The notes: generated by a model from the letters alone, not told the origin. Shown: positions 24,734 to 33,781, numbered from the stretch's first letter. The stretch is 33,799 bases of DNA from Faecalicatena contorta (GCF_021531995.1 NZ_JAFBIZ010000022.1:1-33799), one strand, 5' to 3'. Numbers and translations are program-made.

Positions 24734-25354
24734 ATGAAAAAAGCAATTCACTGGCTGGATGAAAATCTGGAAGAATGTATTCTCGTGCTCCTTCTGATCG
24801 GTATGACACTGATCATGGGCATTCAGGTACTCTCCCGATATGCCCTTGGTATGTCATTATCATGGTCAGAAGAGCTTACACGTTATCTGTTCATATGGTG
24901 CGGTTTCATCAGCGTCAGCTACTGCAGCAAAAAATGTCTATCCATTAAAATCGAACAGTTTGTTGCACTGTTTCCCCGCCGCACAAGGGCACTCTTCAAG
25001 GTAGTCAATCATACATTTGAACTCATATTCTTCCTTTATATGATTCCTTATGCCTGTTCTTACATGATGTCTGCCGTAACCAGCGGGCAGGTTTCCCCTG
25101 CCTGCTCCATCCCGATGTATTATATACAGGCGGCGCCTTTTGTATCATTTATCCTGGTTGCTGTTCGCATCCTGCAGCGCTGGATCATCGAGTTCCGTAT
25201 TGCCAGAGGAGAGGATGTATATGATCCTGCCCACCCGGAACGCAACACTCCGGAATCATTTATTCAGGCCAATGCAGATACCGATTCTACAGCAGATACA
25301 GGCATCGACAACCGTATCCGCAACATCAAAGACTCAGGTAAGGAGGTCCCGTAA
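24734..25354 (+). CDS. TRAP transporter small permease (DctQ family)
   Basis: 206 residues with four transmembrane helices, at about 15-38, 42-65, 90-115 and 130-152. SWSEELTRYLFIW is the usual DctQ motif. A hydrophilic tail of about 45 residues, rich in Asp and Thr, extends beyond the normal end and is probably cytoplasmic. DctQ joins the large permease to form the membrane part of a Na+-driven, binding-protein-dependent carrier. AAGGAGG precedes the ATG. Its TAA stop directly abuts the ATG of the large permease gene, so translation is coupled. Confidence 0.93.
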   Translation: MKKAIHWLDENLEECILVLLLIGMTLIMGIQVLSRYALGMSLSWSEELTRYLFIWCGFISVSYCSKKCLSIKIEQFVALFPRRTRALFKVVNHTFELIFFLYMIPYACSYMMSAVTSGQVSPACSIPMYYIQAAPFVSFILVAVRILQRWIIEFRIARGEDVYDPAHPERNTPESFIQANADTDSTADTGIDNRIRNIKDSGKEVP

Positions 25355-26644
25355 ATGCCAGCCGCATTATTATTTATCATCTTTGTAATCGGACTGATCA
25401 TTGCAATTCCCGTATCCATTACGCTGGGAATTACATCTGTTCTTCCGTCCATCTGCGACCCTTCTTTTACGGTCGGCGCAAAATACTTAATCCGTGCAAT
25501 GTTCGGAGGTCTGGATTCTTTTCCGCTTCTGGCTGTTCCGATGTTTGTTCTGTCCGGTATCATCATGGCAAAGGGCGGCATCTCACGGAAACTCTTTGAC
25601 ATATTTTCTTATTTTCTCGGCAATCTGACGGCCGGAATGCCCTGTGCTGTCATCGTTACCTGTCTGTTTTACGGCGCAATCTCCGGATCTGCTCCGGCTA
25701 CCGTTGCTGCCGTCGGAAGTATGACAATTCCGATCCTGACCGGACTCGGCTATGATCTTACTTTTACCACAGCTACCGTTGCAGTTGCCGGAGGCCTGGG
25801 TGTCATCATTCCTCCCAGCATTCCATTTATCATGTACGGAATGGCTTCCGGAGCTTCCGTAAGTGATCTGTTTCTGGCAGGCATCATTCCCGGACTTATG
25901 ATCGGCGGGCTCCTTATGTTCTATGCCATCTGGTACTGCAGACGCAACGGAGAAGATAAAGAAAAGATACACGCTGAAGTGCAGCATCTACACGACAAGG
26001 GACTGTTTCGGGTAGTGAAAGAAAGCTTTTTTGCAATCTTAAGCCCGGTGATCATTCTCGGATGTATCTACAGCGGAGTGGCATCTCCGACAGAAGCTGC
26101 TGTTATCTCTGTATTTTACGCTTTATTAATCAGTCTGTTCGTATACAAGAGCATTCACCTAAAAGACATCTGGGGAATCTTAAGAGAGGCAGTCAAAACT
26201 TTTACACCAATCCTTTTCATCCTTGCAACCTCGACTGCATTTTCTAGAGTTCTGACACTGATGCAGGTTCCACAGACCGTGAGTGAATTCATCAGCGGCC
26301 ACTTCCAGAGTCCTGTTCTGATACTTCTGGTGATCAACCTGTTCCTGCTGATTGTAGGTATGGTAATGGACACTACTCCTGCTATCCTGATCCTGACGCC
26401 GATCCTGCTGCCGATTGTAACAAGTCTTGGTATGGATCCGGTTCAGTTTGGTGTAATCATGGTAGTCAATCTCGCCATCGGATTTGTAACTCCTCCGATC
26501 GGAGTCAATCTGTTTGTCGCCAGTTCCTTAACCGACGTTCCGGTTATGACGATCGCCAAAAAGGCGATGCCGATGATTGTATATTTCTTGATTGCACTGC
26601 TGCTGATCACATTTATCCCGGCTCTTTCGCTGGCACTGTTATAG
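25355..26644 (+). CDS. TRAP transporter large permease (DctM family)
   Basis: 429 residues with about twelve hydrophobic segments, the transport subunit of the TRAP system. Family landmarks are GAISGSAPATVAAVGSM near residue 110, GLGVIIPPSIPFIMYG near 148-163, SPTEAAVISVFYAL near 248 and GFVTPPIGVNLFVASS near 383. It uses the Na+ gradient to bring in a substrate delivered by the binding protein; TRAP substrates are nearly always carboxylates. The ribosome site AAGGAGG lies inside the end of the dctQ-type gene. The binding-protein gene begins 11 bases after this stop. Confidence 0.95.
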   Translation: MPAALLFIIFVIGLIIAIPVSITLGITSVLPSICDPSFTVGAKYLIRAMFGGLDSFPLLAVPMFVLSGIIMAKGGISRKLFDIFSYFLGNLTAGMPCAVIVTCLFYGAISGSAPATVAAVGSMTIPILTGLGYDLTFTTATVAVAGGLGVIIPPSIPFIMYGMASGASVSDLFLAGIIPGLMIGGLLMFYAIWYCRRNGEDKEKIHAEVQHLHDKGLFRVVKESFFAILSPVIILGCIYSGVASPTEAAVISVFYALLISLFVYKSIHLKDIWGILREAVKTFTPILFILATSTAFSRVLTLMQVPQTVSEFISGHFQSPVLILLVINLFLLIVGMVMDTTPAILILTPILLPIVTSLGMDPVQFGVIMVVNLAIGFVTPPIGVNLFVASSLTDVPVMTIAKKAMPMIVYFLIALLLITFIPALSLALL

Positions 26645-26655
26645 GAGGAATCAAC

Positions 26656-27678
26656 ATGAACGTTCAAAAGATACAGGCACGCATCGTCTCCGCCGGACTC
26701 ATCCTCGCAATGGCTGCCGCACTGCTGTTCACCGGATGCAACCGCTCCGGTGAAACTGACGTACAGCGTTATGCATGGCCGCTTGCTACTGCAAGCCCGG
26801 AAGATACCGTAACTCAGATCTTTGCAGAGAAATTTGCAGAAGAAGTATCCAGACTCAGCGATGGGCAGATGAAGATTCAGGTATATCCAAACTCTACACT
26901 CGGAGGCGACCGTGATCTTCTGGAAACCTGTGCAGACGGTGACATTCCATTTGTCGTACAGAACACGGCACCACAGGTAACTTTCATGCCGGATCTTGCA
27001 GTATTTGATCTTCCCTGCGTATTCGACACGCTGGAGGAATGCAGAGAAGCCATCGATGATCCCACTTTTTACGGACTGATCAGTGACGTCTACACCAATG
27101 GAGGTTATCACCTTCTCGGAATGGCTGATCAGGGATTCCGTGTGATGAGCACCAATAAAAAAATAACCACAGTCGATGATTTCAGAGGACAGAAGATCCG
27201 AACCATGGAAAACAGCTATCACCTGGCATTCTGGGAAAGCCTGAACGCCAATCCTGCACCGATGAGCTTCAGCGAAGTCTATATCGGGCTTCAGCAGCAC
27301 ACCATCGATGCCCAGGAGAATCCCTACGAGGTTATCGTATCCAACAAACTGTACGAACAGCAGGATTACATCATCGAGACCAATCATCTGCCGCATCTCA
27401 TTTCCCTGATTGTCAATGATTCCTTTTTTCAGGACCTTTCCGAAGAAGAGCAGGAGATCATGACACAGGCGGCGCAGATTGCGACCGAATACGCACGCCG
27501 GCAGTCTGATGAGCGAATTGCCGACCGAATTGCCGCCATCGAAGACAACGGAACGCAGATTATCACACTTTCTGATGAGGTAAGAAATGAAATCCGCGAA
27601 AAATCACAGACCGTGTATGATTCTATCGAGGCAAATATCTCTGAAGACATTTACAATGCTTATTTGGGATTACAGTAA
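26656..27678 (+). CDS. TRAP transporter substrate-binding lipoprotein (DctP family)
   Basis: 340 residues. An N-terminal signal peptide with the lipobox LFTGC predicts cleavage before Cys28 and lipid anchoring on the outer face of the membrane, as needed in a Gram-positive cell. The DctP fold follows. Arg182 in GQKIRTM is the conserved arginine that pairs with the ligand's carboxylate, and MSFSEVYIGLQQHTIDAQENP is the usual ligand-pocket segment. The operon suggests quinate, shikimate or a related ring acid as ligand. AGGAGG precedes the ATG. It is the last gene before a bidirectional terminator. Confidence 0.94.
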   Translation: MNVQKIQARIVSAGLILAMAAALLFTGCNRSGETDVQRYAWPLATASPEDTVTQIFAEKFAEEVSRLSDGQMKIQVYPNSTLGGDRDLLETCADGDIPFVVQNTAPQVTFMPDLAVFDLPCVFDTLEECREAIDDPTFYGLISDVYTNGGYHLLGMADQGFRVMSTNKKITTVDDFRGQKIRTMENSYHLAFWESLNANPAPMSFSEVYIGLQQHTIDAQENPYEVIVSNKLYEQQDYIIETNHLPHLISLIVNDSFFQDLSEEEQEIMTQAAQIATEYARRQSDERIADRIAAIEDNGTQIITLSDEVRNEIREKSQTVYDSIEANISEDIYNAYLGLQ

Positions 27679-27691
27679 TTCCGGGTTATCA

Positions 27692-27735
27692 AAAAGAGAT
27701 GCAGCTACAATTTTCTTTGCAGCTGCACCTCTTTT
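27692..27735. terminator. Bidirectional terminator between TRAP operon and GH3 gene
   Basis: Stem of 27692-27706 with 27721-27735 (one mismatch), A run on the left and T run on the right. It serves the rightward TRAP operon and overlaps the stop codon of the leftward GH3 gene. Confidence 0.85.
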
Positions 27736-29818
27736 AATTATTTATTTCTATGATACTTTTCTGCAGGTCAGTACGAAGACTGCTGGTTCCCACATACACT
27801 TCATAAGGAATTTCGTATTCTGTCACAAATGCATTTTTCTCTTCATGATAATATGCCATTTCGCTGATCGTGCAGGTCAAAATCACCTCTTTTTTCTCTC
27901 CTGCCTGCAAGAATATTTTCCGAAATGCCTTCAATGTATATTCCGGACGCTCCACTACCGATGCTTTTGCACCCACATACATCTGTACGACTTCTGTTCC
28001 TTCACGATTTCCGGTATTTTCTACACTTACAGACACATACAGATTCTCCCGGTCTCTCCATGACCGCAATTTTTCAATCCGAAATGTCGTATAGGACAAT
28101 CCAAATCCAAACGGATAAAGCGGAGCGATACCCCTTTTATTCAGCAAGGTATATCCATGATAATAATCATATCGAAAGCATTCTGCATCCCAATCAATCG
28201 TGGGCAGAGCCTGCTCTCTCTTCGGAACAACAAACGGAAGTTTTCCTCCCGGATTCACTTTTCCGAACAGTACTTCCGCCAGAGCCGTTCCGCCTTCCAT
28301 ACCCGGATAATATGCCATCAGAATTGCACCCACGTCATCTTTCCATTCATCTGCCAGGATCACGCTCCCGCCAACCAGTACTACAACTGCATCTTTTCGG
28401 ATATCTGCAACCGCCCGGATTATTTTCTGATCCTGCTCTCCAAGTCCCAGACCCGCAATTCTGTCTCCTCCATCATTTTTCACGGAGATATCTGACTGAT
28501 CATTGGCCACACATTCTCCTTCATCCAGATAGTCATTTCCGGCAACAATGACAACAACGTCTGCTTCTTTTGCAAGTCTCCTGCAATGCGCCGCACGCTC
28601 ACCTGCATAGAAAATTACTTCCGCATCCACTCCATATGCAACAATTCCCTTTAAAAGAGTAATCACATACGGCGCATATACCTGACTGGACCCATGATCC
28701 CCGATGTTCTCCTGATCCGCAAGTGCACCAAGCACAACAATCTTCTTTTTTTCTATGCTGCAGTCTATCGGCAGAATCTGATCCTCATTTTTTAAAAGTG
28801 TGATTCCCTCTCTCGCACACCGAAGCGCCAGTTCCCGGTGCTTCTGGTAATCACATCCGGTCTGACCATCCTTCTTCTTGCTGTCGATAACCGCCTGATG
28901 TGCCAGCAGGGTACGGATAATACGAAATGCTGCCTGATCTATCACTTCTTTTTTTACTTCTCCATTCTTTACTGCCTGAATCAGTTTCTTTCCGTAGTAA
29001 TGTGTGATCGGCATCTCCATATCCATCCCCGCCTGTGCAGATGCTGCCGTATCTTTCACGCCCCACACAAAATCACTGATCACATATCCATCGAAATCCC
29101 ATTCTTTTTTCAGTACCTGATTCAGCAGATATGCATTCTGTCCGCATGCTTCATTCTGATAACTGTTATAGGCGCTCATCACAGATCCGGCGCCGGCATC
29201 TACACATTTCTTAAAATGCGAAAGAAATACTTCTCGCTCCGTTCTTTTATCACAGACGATCGATACCTTGAATCTGGAATTCTCCATGGAATTAAATGCA
29301 AAATGCTTAACACAGGCAATAACACCTGTACTCTGAACACCCCGTACCATAGCACTTCCCATCTCTCCCAGCAAAAACGAGTCTTCTCCGTAGACTTCCT
29401 GTGCTCTTCCCCAGCCCGGATGATACGGAAGATTCACGCAGACTCCACCAAAGAAATTGCCCCCTGCATCCAGTACTTCTTCTGCCATTGCACGTCCAAT
29501 CTCTTCCTCCAGCTCCGGGAGGAAGGTGGCGCCCCGCATGGAAGCCACCGGAAAACAGGTTGCTGTCCCACGTCCGCATACAACTCCTCTGGTTCCATCT
29601 GCAAAGCACATCGGCGGAATTCCTTTTTCCTGTATGCCACCTGCACGATATGGCTTTTCGTTATAGTGCACTTTCAGCTTTTTCTGAATCGCACCCCGAA
29701 CTTCTGCACGAGTCTCCGAACCACTCATCAATGATACCTTTTCTTCCAATGAAAGCATATCTAATATCTCTTTTGCTTTCTCTGTATACGAGATACGATA
29801 TAATCTCCAGTCTGCCAT
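27734..29818 (-). CDS. Glycoside hydrolase family 3 (beta-glucosidase/beta-xylosidase type)
   Basis: 694 residues without a signal peptide, so cytosolic. The N-terminal catalytic barrel has the nucleophile Asp249 in GYVISDFVWG and the substrate-binding KHFAFNSMENSR. An alpha/beta sandwich domain is in the middle, and a fibronectin-III-like domain occupies about the last 100 residues (NTGNREGTEVVQMYVGAK). Exo-cleavage of beta-glucosides or beta-xylosides is the family activity. Substrate is uncertain, but the GH43 gene and GPH symporter nearby suggest plant-cell-wall oligosaccharides. GGAAGGATAG lies before the ATG, which begins 4 bases after the AraC gene's stop codon, so the two are co-transcribed. 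Confidence 0.94.
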   Translation of the reverse strand: MADWRLYRISYTEKAKEILDMLSLEEKVSLMSGSETRAEVRGAIQKKLKVHYNEKPYRAGGIQEKGIPPMCFADGTRGVVCGRGTATCFPVASMRGATFLPELEEEIGRAMAEEVLDAGGNFFGGVCVNLPYHPGWGRAQEVYGEDSFLLGEMGSAMVRGVQSTGVIACVKHFAFNSMENSRFKVSIVCDKRTEREVFLSHFKKCVDAGAGSVMSAYNSYQNEACGQNAYLLNQVLKKEWDFDGYVISDFVWGVKDTAASAQAGMDMEMPITHYYGKKLIQAVKNGEVKKEVIDQAAFRIIRTLLAHQAVIDSKKKDGQTGCDYQKHRELALRCAREGITLLKNEDQILPIDCSIEKKKIVVLGALADQENIGDHGSSQVYAPYVITLLKGIVAYGVDAEVIFYAGERAAHCRRLAKEADVVVIVAGNDYLDEGECVANDQSDISVKNDGGDRIAGLGLGEQDQKIIRAVADIRKDAVVVLVGGSVILADEWKDDVGAILMAYYPGMEGGTALAEVLFGKVNPGGKLPFVVPKREQALPTIDWDAECFRYDYYHGYTLLNKRGIAPLYPFGFGLSYTTFRIEKLRSWRDRENLYVSVSVENTGNREGTEVVQMYVGAKASVVERPEYTLKAFRKIFLQAGEKKEVILTCTISEMAYYHEEKNAFVTEYEIPYEVYVGTSSLRTDLQKSIIEINN

Positions 29819-29822
29819 CTCT

Positions 29823-30743
29823 CTATCCTTCCAGAATCTCTCTCAGTATTCGTTTCACCTCTGAAGCCTCGTAATCAAGGTAGCCTTTCAGTGCTTCATC
29901 ATATTCTTCCACCTGTCCTTTCTGCCGGAATGTATTCGGTGTCAGACCCGTTTCTTCACGAAATACACGATAAAATGTCTTCTCCGATCCAAAACCGCAG
30001 ACATCTAGGATAAAATTCATATTTTTATCTGTATTTTTCAGAAGATTTTTTGCCCGCTCCACGCGTAGACTCTCAATCAGTTCTTTTCCCGACATTCCCA
30101 GCGTCAACTTCAGATTGCGATCCAGAGATTTTCGACTCAGTCCCATCTCTCTGCAGGCACTTTCCACTACCTTTTCTTCTGACATATGTGCTTCCAGAAA
30201 AGTGATTGCTTTCACGGTAAGTTCCTGGCTGCTGTGTGCCATCACATCTTTATATCGTACGTCATACACTACCTGTTCAAACAGATTTGCGATCAATGTA
30301 CATACCTGTGCCCGTATCCGGAATGGCTGATGCCTGTCCTCACACATAGATTCATACACCAGTTCTGCCATCTTATGATAAAAATATGCAAATCCACATT
30401 CCGGCTCTTCCTCATCCGTACTGTCCAGATAAAACCGTACTTCCTTATGCTCATCCTCATCTAAACTGAATAACTCCTGACTCATCTGCACAAACATACA
30501 GAGATTATCTTCATCTTCGACTTCCTTTATGGCATGAATAACATTGGGATTCACCAGATAGATATCTCCTTTTTTTAATCGGATCACCTCCGATTGCACA
30601 CGCATCTGGATACTTCCTTTCAGAATCCCAACCAGTTCATACTCATTATGCCAGTGAAATGTACTGCTCTGAATCGGTGCAACAAATATGTTCACCGGAA
30701 ATGTCTGATTATTCGTGATTGATTCATAGATTGAATATGACAT
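29823..30743 (-). CDS. AraC-family regulator with cupin sensor domain
   Basis: 306 residues. The N-terminal part has the cupin pattern of AraC sugar sensors (STFHWHNEYELVGILKGS, then LKKGDIYLVNPNVIHAI). The C-terminal AraC/XylS double helix-turn-helix runs from about residue 180 (CREMGLSRKSLDRNLKLTLG) to VCGFGSEKTFYRVFREETG near 265. GGGAGGAATGGC precedes the ATG. A promoter lies just upstream, and the gene is followed directly by the GH3 gene. It probably senses a sugar taken up by the GPH symporter and controls the GH43, symporter and GH3 genes. Confidence 0.93.
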   Translation of the reverse strand: MSYSIYESITNNQTFPVNIFVAPIQSSTFHWHNEYELVGILKGSIQMRVQSEVIRLKKGDIYLVNPNVIHAIKEVEDEDNLCMFVQMSQELFSLDEDEHKEVRFYLDSTDEEEPECGFAYFYHKMAELVYESMCEDRHQPFRIRAQVCTLIANLFEQVVYDVRYKDVMAHSSQELTVKAITFLEAHMSEEKVVESACREMGLSRKSLDRNLKLTLGMSGKELIESLRVERAKNLLKNTDKNMNFILDVCGFGSEKTFYRVFREETGLTPNTFRQKGQVEEYDEALKGYLDYEASEVKRILREILEG

Positions 30744-30788
30744 GCCATTCCTCCCACACTTCTTCTGTTCCAGTTTTTCATTTTTCCT

Positions 30789-30817
30789 ATTATACCTGAT
30801 AAGCCCGGAACATGCAA
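30789..30817 (-). promoter_or_regulatory. Promoter of the AraC/GH3 unit
   Basis: Leftward TTGCAT (30817-30812), 17 bases, TATAAT (30794-30789). The promoter begins within the T run of the terminator of the symporter gene, so the two transcription units are packed end to start. Confidence 0.7.
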
Positions 30818-30821
30818 AAAG

Positions 30822-30850
30822 CTTCCGATGCCACTGTCTGACACCGGAAG
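30822..30850 (-). terminator. Terminator after the GPH symporter gene
   Basis: Nine-base stem, 30822-30830 with 30842-30850. The odd pair is U-G on the minus strand and A-C on the plus, so it acts leftward. TTTTT follows. Confidence 0.75.
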
Positions 30851-30868
30851 TCTTCTGTCATTCATTCC

Positions 30869-32224
30869 CTAGTTACTTTTTGTTCTCTTTTCTTCCAGTC
30901 CTTTTGCAATCTGTGGATAGATCTTATCCAGGTTGCAGAAAAACAGAGTTACCAGTCCCAGTACAATCAGTCCAGCCGGAACGATCGTAAATACTGTCTG
31001 AATTCCAGAAATCGTAACTGCAGACTGTGCAGCAAGTGTTCCGTCATAAGCAGCCCATGCAAGACCCCATCCTACGATGGCAGATCCAAGACCTGCACCG
31101 ACTTTCATTCCAAAAGAGGTAACAGAGTTGGTCAGTCCATCCAGACGCACACCTGTCTTCCACTCACCATAGTCTACAACATCCGCAACCATGGCAAATA
31201 GTCCTGCGTTGTGCGGAATCCCGCCGATTCCCAGACATACAAGTCCGATAACAGCCGTCTTGAAGGATGGATCTGTAAATGCCATAATCAGTACACCTGC
31301 AAGTTCAATACAATAGCCGATCATCATACTCTTCCACTTTCCAAGCAGCTTATTGATATATGGATAGATCAGATTACCAATCAGTTTCGGAAGAATGAAA
31401 CAGAGTGTTAATGTTCCCATCAGGCCGGCATTGCCCAGTACATCTCTTGCATAATAAATACGGAGTCCGTTATTCACGCCAAGGATTGTATAGTTCACAA
31501 CAAATACAATTGTCAGAAGCCAGAAATACTTATTCTGGAAAAGTAAACGGAAAGATTCTCCAACGCTCTTTTTCTCTTTCACATCTTGTTTTTTAGCAGT
31601 ATTTTTTTCAATATTGGTACGTTCCTTTGTTCCAAGGAATGTAATCAGAAGCAGTGCAGTAGCGATCAGGCCAAAGATCACTGCCATTCCGGTCCATCCA
31701 AACTTTCCAACCAGATTATTGCAGTTGTAGTTAATAAAAAGTACTACAGACATGGTTATAAAAAACCGGATTGAGCTCATAGTTACACGATCCTTTGGGT
31801 CCGGTGCTTCCAGTGAAAGCAGTGTATTGTATGCAAGATTACATGCAGTATAGATACCTACCGCCATCAGAACATATGTAATGGTCGCATACGCCAGCTT
31901 TCCTCCACCGCTCAGTCCTATCGGAACGCTAAACATCAATACCAGACCGATTCCCATTGGAAGTGCAGTCCATAAGATCCAGGGTCTTGCTTTTCCCCAG
32001 CGGGTATGGGTACGGTCAATAATACTTCCCATGATCAGGTCTGAGATTCCATCCAGTAATCTTGTAAGCAGCATCATCGTTCCGATCGTTGCTGCTGCAA
32101 TCCCTACACTGTCTGTGTAATATAATGTCAGATAAGAACCGATCGTTGTCCATACCAGGTTACATCCGCCGTCTCCTACAGCAAATGCAAGTATTTCTTT
32201 CCATGTTGGTTTACTGTTTTTCAT
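30869..32224 (-). CDS. GPH-family glycoside/pentoside/hexuronide:cation symporter
   Basis: 451 residues with twelve predicted transmembrane helices, related to MelB, XynB/XylP-type and LacS carriers that import glycosides with Na+ or H+. The family's early motif is present (LAFAVGDGGCNLVW, then LTLYYTDSVGI), as is RLLDGISDLIMGSIIDRTHTR with the cation-site acidic residues. The ATG at 32224 is chosen because AAGGAGGAGAAC precedes it; an earlier in-frame codon at 32242 has no ribosome site. It overlaps the GH43 gene by 14 bases, so the two are translated together and the substrate is probably what GH43 cleaves, for example an arabino- or xylo-oligosaccharide. Confidence 0.93.
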   Translation of the reverse strand: MKNSKPTWKEILAFAVGDGGCNLVWTTIGSYLTLYYTDSVGIAAATIGTMMLLTRLLDGISDLIMGSIIDRTHTRWGKARPWILWTALPMGIGLVLMFSVPIGLSGGGKLAYATITYVLMAVGIYTACNLAYNTLLSLEAPDPKDRVTMSSIRFFITMSVVLFINYNCNNLVGKFGWTGMAVIFGLIATALLLITFLGTKERTNIEKNTAKKQDVKEKKSVGESFRLLFQNKYFWLLTIVFVVNYTILGVNNGLRIYYARDVLGNAGLMGTLTLCFILPKLIGNLIYPYINKLLGKWKSMMIGYCIELAGVLIMAFTDPSFKTAVIGLVCLGIGGIPHNAGLFAMVADVVDYGEWKTGVRLDGLTNSVTSFGMKVGAGLGSAIVGWGLAWAAYDGTLAAQSAVTISGIQTVFTIVPAGLIVLGLVTLFFCNLDKIYPQIAKGLEEKRTKSN

Positions 32225-33647
32225 TGTTCTCCTCCTTAGCATTCATTCCTTTTAAATTTAATGTCAAAAGTGAAAGTGTTCCCTTCCCTTTATATACCAG
32301 ATACAATTCCTGCTCTTCTGAAAACGAGACTACTGTCTCTGCATTTTCCCATGCTTCTGCTTTCGTCAACAAGATTTCCGCCTTTTTTTCACCGTTTTGT
32401 TCTGTATAAATCTCCAACACTCCATCAGCATTTGTCCGATAGACAATTTCAATGCTTCCGGTCTCTGTTAAATTGATGTATTTATACCCGATCAGATTCC
32501 CGTCTTTCAGATTTTTAATGTATCGTTCCTGACCTTCACATGTGATATACGGGAAATCAATTTCCTGATTCGTTCTTCCCAGAGATGACAGCGCTCCCAT
32601 ATGACCATTTGTCAGATTGCAACAGTATACCGCCGGATAAGATGCATCTCCGGAAAGTAGCTTCGGATTCATTCCGCTGGTCGTGATTGTCACCTGTGGA
32701 ATATGTCCATTCTCATCAAAATACACTTTTTCTGCACAGCTCTGACGATTATACTGATTCAGATAAGTGTGGCGATGATAAAAGATATACCACTGTCCCT
32801 GTACCTGAACCAGGCCTCCATGATTATTACCCACAGACATGAGCTTCTCTTCTTCTTTTCTTCCGTTGTATCCCACATCTCCATTACTTACGATGACTCC
32901 ACCAAATGTAAATCCTTCCATCGGTTTTTCACTGATCGCATAACAGAGCTGATGTGTATGAACCGAAGAATAGATAAGGTAATATTTTCCGTAAATTTTT
33001 CGAATCGATGGTCCTTCAAAATATTCATTTCCCTCAAAGGAAGTTCCTCTTCCGTATTTCAGACTCGGAATGATTACCTCCGGTCCTTTTCGGACGGTAA
33101 TCATATCATCCTCCAGCTGAAGTACACTTCCTCCGCGAAGATCCTGATTCATATATCTCGGAATATTGATCATACACGGTGCGAATCCAAAATAAAGATA
33201 ATTCCCTTCTTCCGTGCAGATCACCGAAGGATCATACGGCTGATTGTCTGCCATCACACTTCCGTCTTTATAATGTACCTGTCCATAGAATTCATATTTT
33301 CCTGCCGGCGTATCGCATACGGCAACCTGAATGGAATCCTGAAACTTGATGCAGTAATATAAGTAAAATCTTCCGTCACGTCCCTGTACCACGTCCGGTG
33401 CATAAAGCGGAAGCTTATCTTTGTTATATGGATCCTGATCCTTCTGATAGATCACACCTTCGTACCGCCAGTCCGACAGATCGTCAATTGGTGCTGACCA
33501 GGACACATAATCCAGTTCACAAAACTCATTTCCATTCTCCATGTCATGACTTCCGAATATATAAAGCCTGTCACCAAAGATGTGTGGTTCCCCATCCGGA
33601 ATATGTTCATACAGTGGGAGATACGGATTATGACATTGCGTTTTCAT
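32211..33647 (-). CDS. Glycoside hydrolase family 43 (arabinofuranosidase/xylosidase type)
   Basis: 478 residues, no signal peptide, so it acts on imported oligosaccharides. The five-bladed propeller has the catalytic base Asp18 (IPDGEPHIFG), the pKa-modulating Asp139 (YDPSV) and the acid Glu211 (FEGPSIRK). A C-terminal beta-sandwich of about 130 residues (from about 345) resembles the CBM6-like modules attached to many GH43 enzymes. The usual activities are alpha-L-arabinofuranosidase and beta-xylosidase; the sequence alone does not separate them. GAGGAGGAAAGG lies upstream of the ATG. It is the first gene of an operon with the overlapping symporter. Confidence 0.92.
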   Translation of the reverse strand: MKTQCHNPYLPLYEHIPDGEPHIFGDRLYIFGSHDMENGNEFCELDYVSWSAPIDDLSDWRYEGVIYQKDQDPYNKDKLPLYAPDVVQGRDGRFYLYYCIKFQDSIQVAVCDTPAGKYEFYGQVHYKDGSVMADNQPYDPSVICTEEGNYLYFGFAPCMINIPRYMNQDLRGGSVLQLEDDMITVRKGPEVIIPSLKYGRGTSFEGNEYFEGPSIRKIYGKYYLIYSSVHTHQLCYAISEKPMEGFTFGGVIVSNGDVGYNGRKEEEKLMSVGNNHGGLVQVQGQWYIFYHRHTYLNQYNRQSCAEKVYFDENGHIPQVTITTSGMNPKLLSGDASYPAVYCCNLTNGHMGALSSLGRTNQEIDFPYITCEGQERYIKNLKDGNLIGYKYINLTETGSIEIVYRTNADGVLEIYTEQNGEKKAEILLTKAEAWENAETVVSFSEEQELYLVYKGKGTLSLLTLNLKGMNAKEENNEKQ

Positions 33648-33764
33648 AAGCGTTTCCTTTCCTCCTCGACTCTTCTTCCTTTTTTGTTTACAATGTGATT
33701 TTATCTTGGATCAATATTTTTGTTCTGTCATTTTTCACTTTTATCACTGTCAAAAAAGGACATG

Positions 33765-33781
33765 TTTAGTAACATTTAGTA
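33765..33781. promoter_or_regulatory. Direct repeat upstream of GH43, possible AraC site
   Basis: TTTAGTA occurs at 33765-33771 and 33775-33781, one helical turn apart, as often seen for AraC-type binding sites. A TTGACA-like -35 lies at 33753-33748 (leftward) without a clear -10. The rest of 33648-33799 holds only the GH43 ribosome site and AT-rich leader. Confidence 0.3.

Noticed and set aside
26443-27396. A 317-codon open frame on the minus strand opposite the TRAP genes
   Set aside because: It crosses two well-defined TRAP genes in antisense, has no family motif, and has no good ribosome site.
28838-29734. A 298-codon open frame on the plus strand within the GH3 gene
   Set aside because: Composition is typical of antisense sequence (many Cys, His, Ser, Phe), it has no ribosome site, and the GH3 gene opposite is complete.
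33630-33660. Possible catabolite-responsive element around the GH43 start
   Set aside because: The best match to the CcpA consensus has three or more mismatches and is largely explained by the start codon and first codons.
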